From: Scleroderma bovista
Taxonomy: Eukaryota; Basidiomycota; Agaricomycetes; Boletales; Sclerodermataceae
Assembly (NCBI GenBank): GCA_037178675.1
Contig: JAYMGJ010000622.1
Span: 1-64,000 of the forward strand
Length of the DNA stretch: 64,000 bases
Reading direction: 5' to 3'
Part shown: in pieces, positions 19,028 through 30,971 of the stretch
How the letters are laid out: each line of letters opens with the position of its first letter
Position numbering within the stretch: position 1 is the stretch's first letter
Position numbers and translations under genes: made by a program
Notes under the pieces: model-generated
What the model saw: only the letters and a program-made list of their open reading frames with translations
Database searches by the model: none
Told to the model about the DNA's origin: nothing

Positions 19028-20020
19028 TTAGTGCAAACTTGTGGACATCGCTGAAAATAATGGTGACCTTGAGCAAATTAAACAAACCTACAAAGCTTTG
19101 CTTGAGACATATCCCAACACAGTATGAAGTCTTGTTTACTCCTCAGCCATAGTAGTTTGACAGTGCAATATCAAGTCATCTGCCCAAATTGCTTATCTCA
19201 ACCACATCTTAAGCCTGGGACTGTTCCAGTACACCGAAGAATTGTCCAAGACTCAAGAGATTCCTGAGAACTTCGCCCTCAGGAAGTTCTATCTCACTTA
19301 TATCAGGTTCATAGCGAGCAAAATCATGGTACTACAACAGGATTTTTGATGCAATGTTGAAATCTACAGTCGTGTGAACACATTGCCCAACAGCTGCGAA
19401 GCTGTCAGTTGGGCTTACAAATTTGTGCTCAACTGCATTGGACAAGACAAAGACAGCGGTGAAATATGGCACGATTACATTCAATTCATCAAAGCTGGTG
19501 AGGTATGTAGTGTCCCAACTTCGTAGGCGTCAACTCACGTCATGCGAGACAGGCCGTCAATTTATCTACTGCCTACCCCCACTTTCAACACTGCTGAAAG
19601 AGCTCTTGTCGGCGCATGGAAAACTTATTTGAAATGGGAGGAAAACAATTCTCTCAAATCTGAAGAAAAAGACAAAGCGACACTAGTATCTCGAGTTCAA
19701 CTTGTTTATTGCAAGGCAGTCATCCAAATGTGATACTACAGCAAGATCTGGTGAGTCTTTTCTACAGGTTCTTTTTCCCCACATTTATCCTTGTCGGAAA
19801 AGGTATATGGTGTTTGTATGGACAAATGGTGTTGGTAAGCAAGAGGAGGCACTGGATACTTTGAAAGCTGGCATGGAGGTGAACTCAACTAGTTTCCCAC
19901 TTCATTTTGTGTATGCTGGGATGCAAGAAGTGCGCAAGGAATACACAGAAGTCAACAATGCATTTGACAAAATTCTCGACTGCCTGCATGTGCAACTCAA
20001 GGAGCTTGAGACCCCAGTGA
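19028..20020 (+). pseudogene. RNA14: RNA14 (CstF77-like) gene fragment, broken
   Basis: RNA14 is the HAT-repeat scaffold of the cleavage factor that forms mRNA 3' ends. Segments in order are KLVDIAENNGDLEQIKQTYK, SSAQIAYLNHILSLG, FALRKFYLTYI, WAYKFVLNCIGQDKDSGEIW, GAWKTYLKWEENN, IWYMVFVWTNGVGKQEEAL and LHFVYAGMQEVRKEYTEV. Introns with usable splice sites remain (GTATGA..TCAAG near 19124; GTTCAT..CTACAG near 19310; GTATGT near 19505), so the copy came from genomic DNA, not from cDNA. A block of roughly 60-80 residues between the third and fourth HAT areas seems deleted, and a TGA at 19731-19733 stands before YYSKIW where the family has Arg. The N-terminus and the C-terminal half are absent. 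Confidence 0.8.
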
Positions 20021-20423
20021 ATTTCAGTGGGTCTTTGTTTTCGTCTGATGCTTCTAGGCACACTGCACCCACGGATGTTCTGACGCTGCCCCAGGTCCCC
20101 CCGGGTAGCCCCCATGTATGTTTTTTGCGATGCAATTTCTGCATCCCCCCGTTTCATATGGTTCATCTCACACCCACAAATATTGTGTATCCACAGCACC
20201 AGCAACCAAAACAAAGATGTTCCTCGCGATGTGGTTTCCACATCCCCTTCCCCCCATTTCATATGGTTTGCATTGCACTAGTTTCCATGCCCCCTTCCCC
20301 CCATTTCCTATGGTTCGCATTGCATCACACCTGTGAATACTCTTGAAAAAAGTGTGTTGGGGGGTTGCTACAGTGGACCTAAAGGACAGAAGCTGTGGTA
20401 GGAAGTTGGTAGCCCTGTAGTGA
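20021..20423. other. Repetitive tail after the RNA14 fragment
   Basis: From 20118 to 20340 a degenerate unit resembling GCGATG..TTTC.GCATCCCCC..TTTCATATGGTT occurs two to three times at 75-100 bp spacing. No gene. Confidence 0.45.
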
Positions 20424-20791
20424 CCTCAGTAGATATTCAAGCTACTGTTATTAGAGTAGTACCTGTAGTGACTACTACAAGTGAGTAAGTGTAAAAGGAG
20501 TGTGTAAAGTTTTGTGAGGTGAACTGGCAAAACCTAGACAAGAGTCAGAACAGACTACATGGGTCAGTATGATAGTAAAAGAGTGTGTAGGATAGTCTTA
20601 CCTCAGTACTTCTGTGCAAACAGAGACTGAGGTACAAAACGAAAGAAAACATCCTATAAAGAATGACCATGATTATGTAAGGAATGCTTGGCATGTCCGT
20701 ACTAAGAATAAGGAAAAGATGGTACTGTAGGGACTGGGAATTTCAACATAAAGGACTACTTACCCTCAGTAGATATTCAAGCTACTGAGGG
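20424..20791. repeat. Hairpin cluster built on CCTCAGTA
   Basis: An identical 24-bp segment starting CCTCAGTAGATATTCAAG occurs at 20424-20447 and 20764-20787. The second copy is the core of a hairpin with perfect 10-bp arms (CCCTCAGTAG 20763-20772, CTACTGAGGG 20782-20791). Between them TACCTCAGT (20599-20607) pairs with ACTGAGGTA (20626-20634), with TCTGT/ACAGA nested inside. No open frame is associated. Confidence 0.85.
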
Positions 20792-21352
20792 ACTAATGAA
20801 AATAACTACTGTGTATGATGCGCTCGAAATGCTTATGTAAGTGTTGCGCGGTCACGCACTGAAGTACCAGTAACACATGCTGGTTAACTTTCAACAAATA
20901 CCATATCCATGACATCCATGATGTAACTTCTCCATCCCCCTATTTTTTTCCTGCGGAGTCCCTCTGCTATCTTGCACCTACTTACATGCTTAACTTACTT
21001 AATGCATCCTGTATACTTAGATAGGGCTAATGCTTAATTGTCTTGTGCTACTTGAACCACTTGGTGTGAACTTAATTACTTGCAAGACTTGAGGTGAAAG
21101 GAGCCAAGTCAGCTAAGCACATGCAAAATGGTGCTTTTTAGCTTAGTGCTACTTAGCTACTTAATCCAAATTATTAAGTTATTAAATAGAAATAAGCTGG
21201 ATTTAAGTTGATTTTAAGACAGCTGTAGTTTTGCTGATGAAACCACTTGAAATTATCATTTCATGCAGCTCCTAATCAAACACTGTGGGTAATATGGGTT
21301 TGCTCCCGCTCGTCCTCGTATAAACAGTAGACAACTACTATGAGCACCATAT
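20792..21352. other. AT-rich spacer at the boundary between repeats and genes
   Basis: AT-rich sequence with repeated TTACTTA and TTAAGT words; no conserved coding sequence. The 3' end of URB2 begins at 21353, so this is the border between transposon-rich and gene-dense DNA. Confidence 0.5.
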
Positions 21353-24300
21353 TTAGCCCTTACCTACATACCGTTGCTTTTCGTACTCCTTCCAGATCAT
21401 CTTCATAATTGCCTTCCCACCAGAATCGAGTGTCGAGATTACTAAAGCATCTCGATTGTGCTCGCCAAGCATTTCGCACAGCGAAAATAACCCGGACTGG
21501 AGCTCCCGTCGCATGTCAGAGGACATAAGGCAGAGCGGGTCATTTAGAGCATCGATATATGTCGTAAGAACATATCCCGCATGCTTTGCAAATGGTTTCG
21601 CTAGTGACTCAGCTTTCTGGGTTTCGCTAGCTGTCATCGTGTGTGCGTGCGTGCGAGGAACAGTTTTGATGGTGAGCGCAGTGAGGAGACGGCTGAGGGC
21701 ACGGCTTTCTGCAACACCGAGTGGTTGTGTGGAAGTAATCCAAGAGGGGAATGTGTCTGATACGAGTTTACTCTGCTTGCCTCCAAGCTGTGGACGCATA
21801 CACCTCGTTATCACCACTAGCCGATGCAGGACAGTGGACAAATGCGGAAGGGTGTGTATGACAAGGTCGCGCCGTAAGCGCACTAGTGAGCTGGCAATGG
21901 ATATGATGTGATGAAAGATTGTAAAGGACGTCGTGCTGTCATGACTGGAAGAGGCTGATAAGATTTTGCACAACAAAGACCATGTGCTTCCGAGGTCAAC
22001 AGAACGAAGTGCGGCTGGCTATCATGGGACATTAACCTCCTTGGTCAAGCACAGATCAACGCACTCACTCTGTCAGAACAGTGTCTTGCGATCAATTCCA
22101 GGTAATGTGACTTCACTTCCGACGATCCTCCGTAAAGGCGGGGCTGCCCAGTAAACGCATTGAGGCACCGCGTCACGAAATTTTGGACAACTTTCAGTGT
22201 CCCTGCAGCGCCCCCATCATTAAGCAGTAAGCAGGAAGTAACACCAGACAACCGATACTAACCTTGTGGCGCATCGTGTAACAGTATTGTTGAGAGGTGT
22301 ATCAAGCGTTGAGACTGGCCTATCTGGACTCCGGGGCTTTCGATTCCTTCTACTACAACGTCTAGCAGATGGGAAAACTCCTCGACCGACAGCCTTCTTG
22401 TAGCTGTGCCAACTTGTGCATCAACGGCGTGTCGTACTGTGATCATTAAATATTAGTTGACAACGACTTTATTAAGTCGATCGTGCATATACCATCTGCT
22501 TCATCACCATAGATCGAGCATAGAGCAGCTATCGCCTCGAGTTGGGTTGTGTAGGAAATTATTGGCATGCACCGAAGTTCCTGGAATAGAAGAGCAATCA
22601 CGCTTGAACACATCTCAATATCTGTAGCCTTGGTCGACAAATAGCAATGCGATACACTCCACGTGAGTGCACCTGCCAACTTCATGCCAATAGGGGTAAT
22701 GTTAGCTTGCACTTGAGATCATGATGAGCAAATTGCAGCGTATGAGATCACATTGCATACCATCGATCCCAAGCCACTGGGCGAGCGACAGCATATATGA
22801 CCGTGCATTCACACTTCTACTCGAAGTGTATCCCGCATCGGGTATAGCATCCGTAGAGGGGAAAGTCGACACCAGGGAGTCATACAGGCTTTTCAGGGAG
22901 GAGACAACTGTTTCCGAAAGGCTGCTCAACGTATTAGTACCTCGGAGCTTCCTTCGGCGAATGAGAGCACACCTTCCCGGAGGAATACCACTTCTCAAAT
23001 CCTCGATCAACCGAAACACAACAGACTCCACGAGGACGTGCTTCTGCGACTCCTGAAAAAAGGTAATGGAGAAAGGCTTAGTCTCAGCGATCATGGTTAT
23101 TATGCTAGCTGCCAATGCGGTGGCTTCGGAACCCTGAGCACGAAGAAGAGCACTGCGGATAAACATTCATATATGCAACGTAGTGCATAAAGAAGACGGC
23201 GCACGTTAGGTGGAGGAGCATAAGATCGACAGTCACACGAGTGGGTGCATCAGACATGATGGATAAACTTGATGGTGGGTTGAACAGATGCTCAATATAC
23301 GCGTGAGACATCTGACAAAGTTTCAGCCCTTCAAACAGCAAGTACGTCTATGTTCTTAATAGACTCACCGCATGATCCAGCGGACCCACGGCGTGACTCA
23401 TTCTCTGGAGGAATGCACGGAATATTGTAAGATGATGGACCCAGCGATCCGCGGGTATTCCAGAGTCGGGGCCGACGTCCATTCCATCCTTGTCTCTGTC
23501 CTTCCCCCTTTGTTTCTTGCGCTTCTTACCATCCGTTACAGTTTCTCGATGGTTTGTATCTCGCAGTACGACACATATACCGAGGTCTCCACTCACGGCT
23601 CTCTTCATGAGTTCTATGCGTGATGATCGGGTGAAATACTCTGGAGGTACGTGCATAAGCAGAGTATAGACTTCGCTGGCACGATCGAGCTCGAGAATGC
23701 TAGGAACGGACACCCATGGGGAAGGAGATGACTTTGGGCCAGGAGGTAAGGTATACGAGGACAGAGGAGCAGTGATATTCAACACGAGTGATAGCAAGGC
23801 ATCTTCGAAGCTACAATCAACATTTGAACGCACAACACTGGTGAGACACGCACCCCGCATGTTGTGCAATTCCCAAAACTGGGCACTGCGTAAGACTCTC
23901 AAAAGGACCTTCTGAGGGGTGATGTCATATTGCGAGTTTTGTTGGCCATCGAGTTGGTCCGTAGAGCCAGATGAGGGTTCCAGATGAATGGATAGTAAAA
24001 GGGAAATAAACTTCTTGAGCACCTCTGTGGGAGCCAGTGCACTGAGGTATGGAGTATGAGGGTAATGTGCGACCGACGCAGTCGGGGAAGAAACTCACTC
24101 AAGGAGGTCCATCCACCTATCGACGAATACGTAGAGCAGGGCAATACCTAAACTTTCGCGTGAGAGCGTGCTAGAAAAACCGCACCATCGACTTGTCGCT
24201 GTGAAGTGATGAACTAACACATCGACACTCGTTTGTATGATGTTGTTTGCTAGTCTGTCTTGGCCTTCGCACGTCTGTGAGATCTGTGAGAAAAGCGTGC

Positions 24301-26757
24301 GGATCTGAGACAAAGGATCATTGATTCAATACGAGAATGGAAGTAAATGTAAATTAAACGCACAATTTCGAGCACCAACTCGGGCGACGTGTCCTCGCAC
24401 TTAACGATATCTAGCAGCTCTTCAATTTGGTCCTCTTCCAACAAATCGCTATCGCCCAGCGTTATCGGTGTCGCTGAGACAGCAGTTCGTAGCAGTCGAG
24501 CGCGTACGTCATATAAGAACCGTAGCGCCGCAGAGGTGACAATACTGTCCACTTGTATATGACTGTAGGCATCTTCTTGCCCACATTCGCGTTTACATTT
24601 CTGCCTTTTCTTTTTCTTCCCTTCATTCTCGTCTATAGGAACCGATGGGGGGACCTGCCGGGCTCGCATGCGCCTTAGACAGCTCCACACAACTTGCCAT
24701 CCAAATTTACTTGCTTGATTTCCAAGATCAGCCGTGTAAGCTTGCAGGGGAAGGTTAGAGAGTATGCTCCCGGCTGTACGAGCAGCATATACGAATGCAA
24801 TTGCTTGACAGCCCGCGTTTTCGAAACAACCATCGTCAGTAATTTTTCGTTTCTTGTCGCCATGCTTATCCGAGTCGGCTTTAATAGCGAACGTATACCA
24901 GGCGCGCCTGAGTTCCTCCAAAACTGCAGGTCCCAGCGTTGTGGACTGCGCAGGTGTCAAGGACACGCGGAGGGCCCGGGAGAGGGACAGGAGGTGCGTT
25001 AGGAGGACACTGGGCATCGAGTCAGGTAGCGATGTAGGTGTTCGTGACGAGGTCGTGGTCGGGGAAATGGCAGCGAGCAGTGTGATGGTGTACGTTTGCA
25101 CTGTGCGCATCTTCGTGTGATGTTCGAGCAGATCCGAAAGCAAGAATTCGACTGCGTCTTTCGCCCTCACAGATAGTGGATGAAACTAAAGAGTAACTTC
25201 AAACAACAAATGCGAGGGAAGGCAGACAACTTACCCAGACCAGTGCTGCTAGCACCCGACCGAAGATGTCACCTACAAGGTCATATTCAATTCTGACAAG
25301 CATGTCAAGGGCGCCAACGGCCAGAGAAACATATTCGTCACCACCCGCATTGCTGCGATCGACCCGGCAGGCACGCTCAACTACCATAAGAGCTCGCTGT
25401 TTTACGTCCATTAACGCCTGTTGGGCACCCCCAATCTCAGCCGCGCTCAGAACATTCGTCGAACCGAGTCCAATGTTTGAAACGAATAACCGTTCTTTTT
25501 CAATCACGCCCAGAATCCCCACGAGCGTCGACCACGCGTCTACTCTCCTTTCCATAGCTTGGCCACGTCCCTGCTCGACCCAATGCTCGTCACATATCAA
25601 GATACCATGTAACAGCATTCTCCAACAGGACTCCCAGGCTGCCATGGCATCCGCACGTACGGCCTCGTGCATGGCCAGTGCTGAAGACTCAGACCCAGAG
25701 ACAGTCGGAAAGAGTGTAGCGCGGTATCGCTTCACGGCGGCAAGGCGGGAGGAAAAAAGGGATGGAAGGATGGTAAGCCCGTGGTTTGTGGAGGCACGAG
25801 AGAAAGCCTCCAAGAGTGTGTCGAAGGGTTGCTTGAGGGCCTCGAGAGAGAAGAGTGTGTCAATACCTGCTGCGTAAAGCGCATCGTAGACTAGCGACGG
25901 AATATTGCTCTCCTGGATTGATTGTGAGGAGGGGGGTGAGAGAATGCGAATCCAGAGTGGCAGGTGTGTAGACAAGAAGGTTGTAAATAGCTATTGGAAT
26001 ATAGGTTATCGTAGAAGACCGGAGGTTGATGCAGAAGCGGCAGGCACCCACCTTCTTTTTGTTCCCAAAGTTCCCGAGTGCATTTCTGTAGGAGCTGATG
26101 ATAGTGTTACATATCCATGCCAAGTCCTCTCGATATGTTTGCATGGTGACATCATTCGCATTTTCGGTCTGTGTAGTCCAAGTAGCACAAGCACCCAATA
26201 CAGTTGAAAGAGACTCTAAGAGCGCATCCATTCCCACCCTTTTCTCAGCGAGGGGCCATAGAATTGCGAGTGCGGCACGGGCAGGAGCATATATGACAGC
26301 TAGGTCGTTACAGCTGGCTTGTTTGTGTGACAGCGTAAGTAGCTCTGTTGCTATGCCTGCAAGATTTATGCGAAAGAGAAGCGGGAGGAGCCAGACTTTG
26401 AGCGGGCGCGCTGAAGAAACGGAGGATGCAAGTGTCTGCTGCAAGAGGGACCAATACTTAGGATCTGCGATCGGCCTTTGACGTTTAGATTCGCCTTCTT
26501 TATCGTCTCTGCCCAATCCTTTGAGGTGAAAGATCCAAGAGAGAGCACACGAATCACACGCACCTGTTTCCATCGCGTCCCAATGAGCCTAATAGCCACT
26601 CGACGAGGACCTCTCCCTTGTTCGCAGCGCAGAAAGTTACGTCTGACCAGGCGTGGTTAGCAATGTCGATCTTGAGAGGGCCCTGTGGCAACGGCGGGTC
26701 CGACGGTGATTTTAGAAGGCGAACAAGCGCATGGACGTGTTTGGGGGTTGATTCCAT
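21353..26757 (-). CDS. URB2: Urb2/Npa2 ribosome biogenesis protein
   Basis: Urb2/Npa2 is a large nucleolar helical-repeat protein of the earliest pre-60S particles, needed for 27S pre-rRNA processing. The C-terminal exon (21353-21976) matches the family signature strongly: RPQLGGKQSKLVSDTFPSWI, GVAESRALSRLLTALT, GYVLTTYIDALNDPLC, LFSLCEMLGEHNRDAL and WKEYEKQRYVGKG. The N-terminus MESTPKHVHALVRLLKSPSD from ATG at 26757, with GPLKIDIANHAWSD, also fits. At least ten exons lie between, including an intron whose donor GTGCGT is near 26562 and acceptor TTGGGCAG near 26521, restoring frame into DDKEGESKRQRP. An upstream in-frame ATG at 26808 is possible but less family-like. The gene spans 5.4 kb, normal for this family. 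Confidence 0.88.
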
Positions 26758-27173
26758 GGCGTGTTTTCTGTCCGTCTGATCTTCACCTGGTTTTGGCCGG
26801 GCCGCCACGGACCAGTATTCAGTGCACTTCGCTGACTCATGGAAGCAATTGCTAAATGACTTTTATTCCAGTCAATGTTCTTCTGATACCATGCAAGGCA
26901 TTGCAAACAGAGGAATGGGAGGTCCTGGAGGTAAGTCGCTTGATCTTGCCCAGGCCTGACCGTGATGGGACTCAGCATTACCAGTCGTGAATTTTGTTAA
27001 ATACTCATGTGCAATCGGGTCAGTGCACTTGGATAGATTGGAAACAGTCTAGTCTCAGACTGAATCAATTTAACCGTTAGGTACGGAGGCCATATAATTA
27101 CAGACGTTAGTGGTAAAGAAACGACATATCAAGAAAAGAGACACTGTAATGTACCCTCTGTATGTAGGACTGA
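26758..27173. promoter_or_regulatory. Spacer holding the URB2 promoter
   Basis: This lies between the URB2 start and the SUB2 stop, both on the - strand. No conserved coding sequence or clear TATA box is visible. It must contain the SUB2 3' end and the URB2 promoter. Confidence 0.4.
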
Positions 27174-28892
27174 TTACGAAGTCACTGTAAAGTCGACATT
27201 AATAAGAGCTGAGCACACATTAGAAGGGGTCTTACTATAGCTTGCAGGATCGATGTGATCCGGTAATTCGGGAACAGCAACTTCGAAACGAGATTGAATA
27301 GCAGCCATTACTTGTTGGTCGCTTTCACTAGAAACATAAGTGATAGCAAGCCCTTTGGTGCCAAATCGGCCAGCACGGCCAACACGATGGAGATAGCTGT
27401 CGGCGTCGGGAGGACAGTCATAGTTTATAACGATGTTGACACGTTCGACATCAATGCCACGACCGAAGATATCCGTTGCAACAAGTATACGCTTTTCAAA
27501 TGCCTTGAAGGCAGTGTAACGTTTGATACTTGCGACACAATGAGAAAACATCGAGAGCAATAGCAGAAATACTTACCGTTCTTCTTGAGGAAGAAGCGAA
27601 TGGATGCTGATGGAAGGAAAATTACATGAGACCAGCAACTTATCCAACTCGATAGCACGTGCGACAGATTTCACGAATATAACCACCTGTCTTAAATGAG
27701 TAATTCACTCTGGACCGACAGTAAAGTGCTTAACCTGGTTGAATTCGAGAGTGTCCAACAGCTCGTTCAGCTTCCTATTTTTGCCATTCTCCTCTAACTT
27801 GACGTAATGTTGTTGCAGGCCATGCAAGGTCAGCTTTGTCTCATCATCGACGAATATTTCGAGAGGCTGTGGTCATCAGAAAGGGGGACGTGAGAACAAA
27901 TTAAAAGAATACACAAAGGACGATTACATTCGCCATGAACTTCTTGCAAGTGACACGGATATCCTTTGACAGAGTGGCACTGAACATCATGACTTGTTTG
28001 TGGTGTGGCGTTGCACGGAAGATCTCTTGAACATCCCGGCGCATGTCTGCAGAGCAGAGAAAGGGCGAGGGCAGTTAGACTCAGTGGTGGCGAGTGGAGA
28101 CACCGGATGTAGCCGAATTTCGCTTTGGACTGACCGAGTTGTTCAAGCATTTTGTCGCACTCGTCCAAGGTGAAGTGCTTCACATTTTTTGCATCTAAAA
28201 TCTTGTCCCTAACGAGTGCATTCAGCCGTCCAGGGGTCGCGACCACGATATGCGGGCACCGGCTCTTGTCGCGTAGAAGTTCGGCGTCCTTCTGGACAGG
28301 AGTACCACCGTAGAAGGTGTGGACCCTGACGTCGGGCATATACTTCGCAAACCGAGTGTACTCGTTTTTTATCTGGAAGGCAAGCTCTCGCGTATGGCAG
28401 AGGACGATCACAGACACCTCCCCATTTACGGGCTCCAACTGTTGCAACGTCGCAAGGACAAAAACGGCCGTTTTGCCGTGCCCCGACTTTGCTTGACAGA
28501 GAACATCCATTCCCAGGACTGCCTGAGGAATGCATTCTTGTTGAACTACGAAATAGATCGTATTAATGGATGGTGTCGAGACCATACGCAAGGGTCTACC
28601 TTCTGATGGATGCTCAAAACCCAAGTCACTGATAGCGCGCAGCAGCTCTGGTTTCAACAAGAAGTCCCTGTACAATATACAAACATCAGCTCAAGGCGTT
28701 CGTCGGTGAAAGCCAATTGTACCTGAAGCCTGTCGAATGTATACCGGAGAAATTTTTCTTGTCCTTCTCCCCCTCTCCATGAATTGTGGTTGTAGCAACG
28801 GCACCGTTCGTAGAACTTGCAACAGCCCCGTTAGGGACAACGTCATCTTCGTCCTCATAGTTGACGAGATCGTCGTTGTCGTGCAAGCTCAT
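27174..28892 (-). CDS. SUB2: Sub2/UAP56 DEAD-box RNA helicase
   Basis: Sub2 is the ATP-dependent RNA helicase of spliceosome assembly and the TREX mRNA export complex. From ATG at 28892 the protein starts [17 protein letters not shown], the acidic head of the family. Helicase motifs in order: Walker [35 protein letters not shown], then [13 protein letters not shown] and [13 protein letters not shown]. The last intron (27185-27235, 51 nt, donor GTAAGA, acceptor TTTACAG) has no in-frame stop; splicing it gives a short tail ...DPASYMTS, matching the usual Sub2 end, whereas reading through would add 17 residues. About eight exons in all. Its 3' neighbour is URB2 and its 5' neighbour the DBF2-type kinase, all on the - strand. 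Confidence 0.95.
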
Positions 28893-29082
28893 CGCCGTTG
28901 AATTTTACAAATAACTTAGGATGGGGGCGGTCGAGGTCGAGCAGGGTTCGAGGTCAAAAGGATGGTTGATGGCTCGTGGGTACACAGCGCCGTCGGGGGT
29001 GACGGAGTTTGAAAACTTTTGGGATCTTAGTCAATTGTGGCACAAGTACAAGTCACGATTCACAACTGGTCTAGTTAGAATA

Positions 29083-30971
29083 TTAGAATATGGTCGCCAG
29101 AGCACCATCATCGCGACCAGCATCATTCATGGCAGCCAAGATCTTATTGCTCGGGCCGTTCTTGCCAAATGTGAAGCCCACCCAAACTCCTCTCGATCCA
29201 GGCTCCTCTTTTTCTCTCACCTTTTCCACGTTCTTCTGCTTTTCCTTCACCTCAGCGTATTTCGCCATGTCTTCAGGCGATGTGAAATCGTCATAGTATC
29301 CCGTATCAATCTCCGAGTCTAGCGCAGGAACAAACGGAGCCCGTGTGGAGCGCAAGTCCTCCCATTTGACACCTTCGAAGAAGGGATGGCCAGACACTTG
29401 CGTCAACGAGGAATACCGTACACTCGTATGAGATATAAGCCTATACAACTTGCTTTAGCAACATTCAATAGGCGGTTCAACATTTCCTACCTTGTCACAG
29501 CGTCCCATGCGATGTCTGTCAAATTAAAAATGAGATCCTCAGGTTTGTCATACTCAGGCCTTCGCAAGACCTTGGTCCAGTTTTTGAGGTTGGTCCAGGT
29601 TTCTTCGGGTGTGCCCCCGCTGAATGGAGGAAATCCCGCCAGAAACTCGAACAGGATGCATCCCAATGACCAGTAATCTACGGAATATGTGTATGGCTTG
29701 CCGCGTAGAACCTCGGGCGCCATATAATCCGGCGAGCCAACAATAGAATCAGCGTAGCGAGGATCCTCCCGTCGAATAGAACGGTAAATCGACCGTCTCT
29801 CGAGCGTGGACCGATAGACGACTTGATTGTCTTTAACCTTATCAAGCTTTGGAGAGGTAAGAATTAGTGAACCCGCAAACTGTGCCAATCTCACTTTTAT
29901 CTTCAGAGATTCTATTCGCCTGGGGTTCAGAGCGCCAGTAGCGAGACCAAAGTCAGTAAGTTTGACATGGCCTGTACCATCGACCAGGAAGTTCTGTGGG
30001 CATGAATCAAAATGCGGTATGGATGAAGTGATTGGTAAGAGAACCTCCGGTTTGAGGTCACGATGAATATATCCTAGTTTGTGAAGCTCATTCACGCCAA
30101 CAAACATCTCGCTGATGTAGAATCTAGCATGTTCCTCCTTCAACACTCCAGAATTATTGAGGAGAGTTCTGAAGTCGCCGCCTGGGACATACTCCATGGC
30201 TAGGTACACGTTTTCAGAATCTTGAAATGCATACAATAAACGAACGAGCCAAGGGGTCTTGGTTGCAGTCAAGATGTCGCGCTCAACCAAGACATGGCGT
30301 ACCTTGAAAGAAACTTCATGAGCGTTTCGAACAATGGCGTAGAACTCAACGTACTTCATCCATCTTTGATAACGTCCGCTTTCGCATTTTTTTGAGTGCA
30401 CATACCTCTCCAGTTTCTTGCTTTCTGGCTAAGAAGACTTCCCCATACCCACCCTGTCCGACCTGTGCTATAATGTGAAATTGTTCCACCCTGAGCTTCG
30501 CGCGACGCTTCCGCAACAAGACGCGTTCTCGTCCGCAGTATGACTTGAATTCGGCAGCGTATTCTGTGGTAGTCAGCTGGCGCTTGGACGTATCCGCGTC
30601 GAATCGTGCTCTCCTTTCCTTTCGCGCAGCGATGTATCCCAAACATTGGAAGTAGTAGTCCAAAAAGTCTGTTATCAATGAAGCCTGTCGGCCATATGGT
30701 CCAGCTCGAAAGAAGAACCCATACACAACTGCGCCACTGTTGCCTTTCGCTTGACCTCTGAGCTTTCCAGAAGTTCTCTCTCCCAGAATTTTAGCCCAGA
30801 TTGCTTCATCGTCGTAGCGTTTTTCGCCGTGTCCATACTGATATCGTCGTTCCAGTGGGAATGATCTCCCCTCGTTGTTCCCATGTGGATATCGCGAAGT
30901 CCCATCGTTATTCCTTTGGCGGTGTCCATGTGGATATCCCGATAGGCTGATTCCACGCCTTTCTTTTCCAT
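29083..30971 (-). CDS. DBF2: Dbf2/Sid2-type NDR protein kinase
   Basis: An AGC kinase of the NDR group that drives mitotic exit and septation with a Mob1 activator. The N-terminal Mob-binding region includes FWERELLESSEVKRKATVAQ, joined across an intron (donor GTATGG near 30736, acceptor AACAG) to YFLDYYFQCLGYIAARK. Kinase motifs: GQGGYGEV, ALKKMRK, HRDLKPE, NFLVDGTGHVKLTDFG, an NDR-type insert before the activation loop, ADSIVGSPDYMAPEVLRG, and the C-terminal hydrophobic motif VWVGFTFGK. The family has a basic extended activation segment, as seen here. The first in-frame ATG is at 30971; the frame is open upstream without another ATG, so an extra 5' exon is possible. The SPC25 start lies 145 bp away on the other strand. 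Confidence 0.92.

Noticed and set aside
20355..20896. Possible copia solo LTR (TGTTG...CAACA ends)
   Set aside because: The 5-bp inverted ends fit, but flanking bases (AAGTG and AATAC) do not form a target duplication, so the boundaries may be chance.
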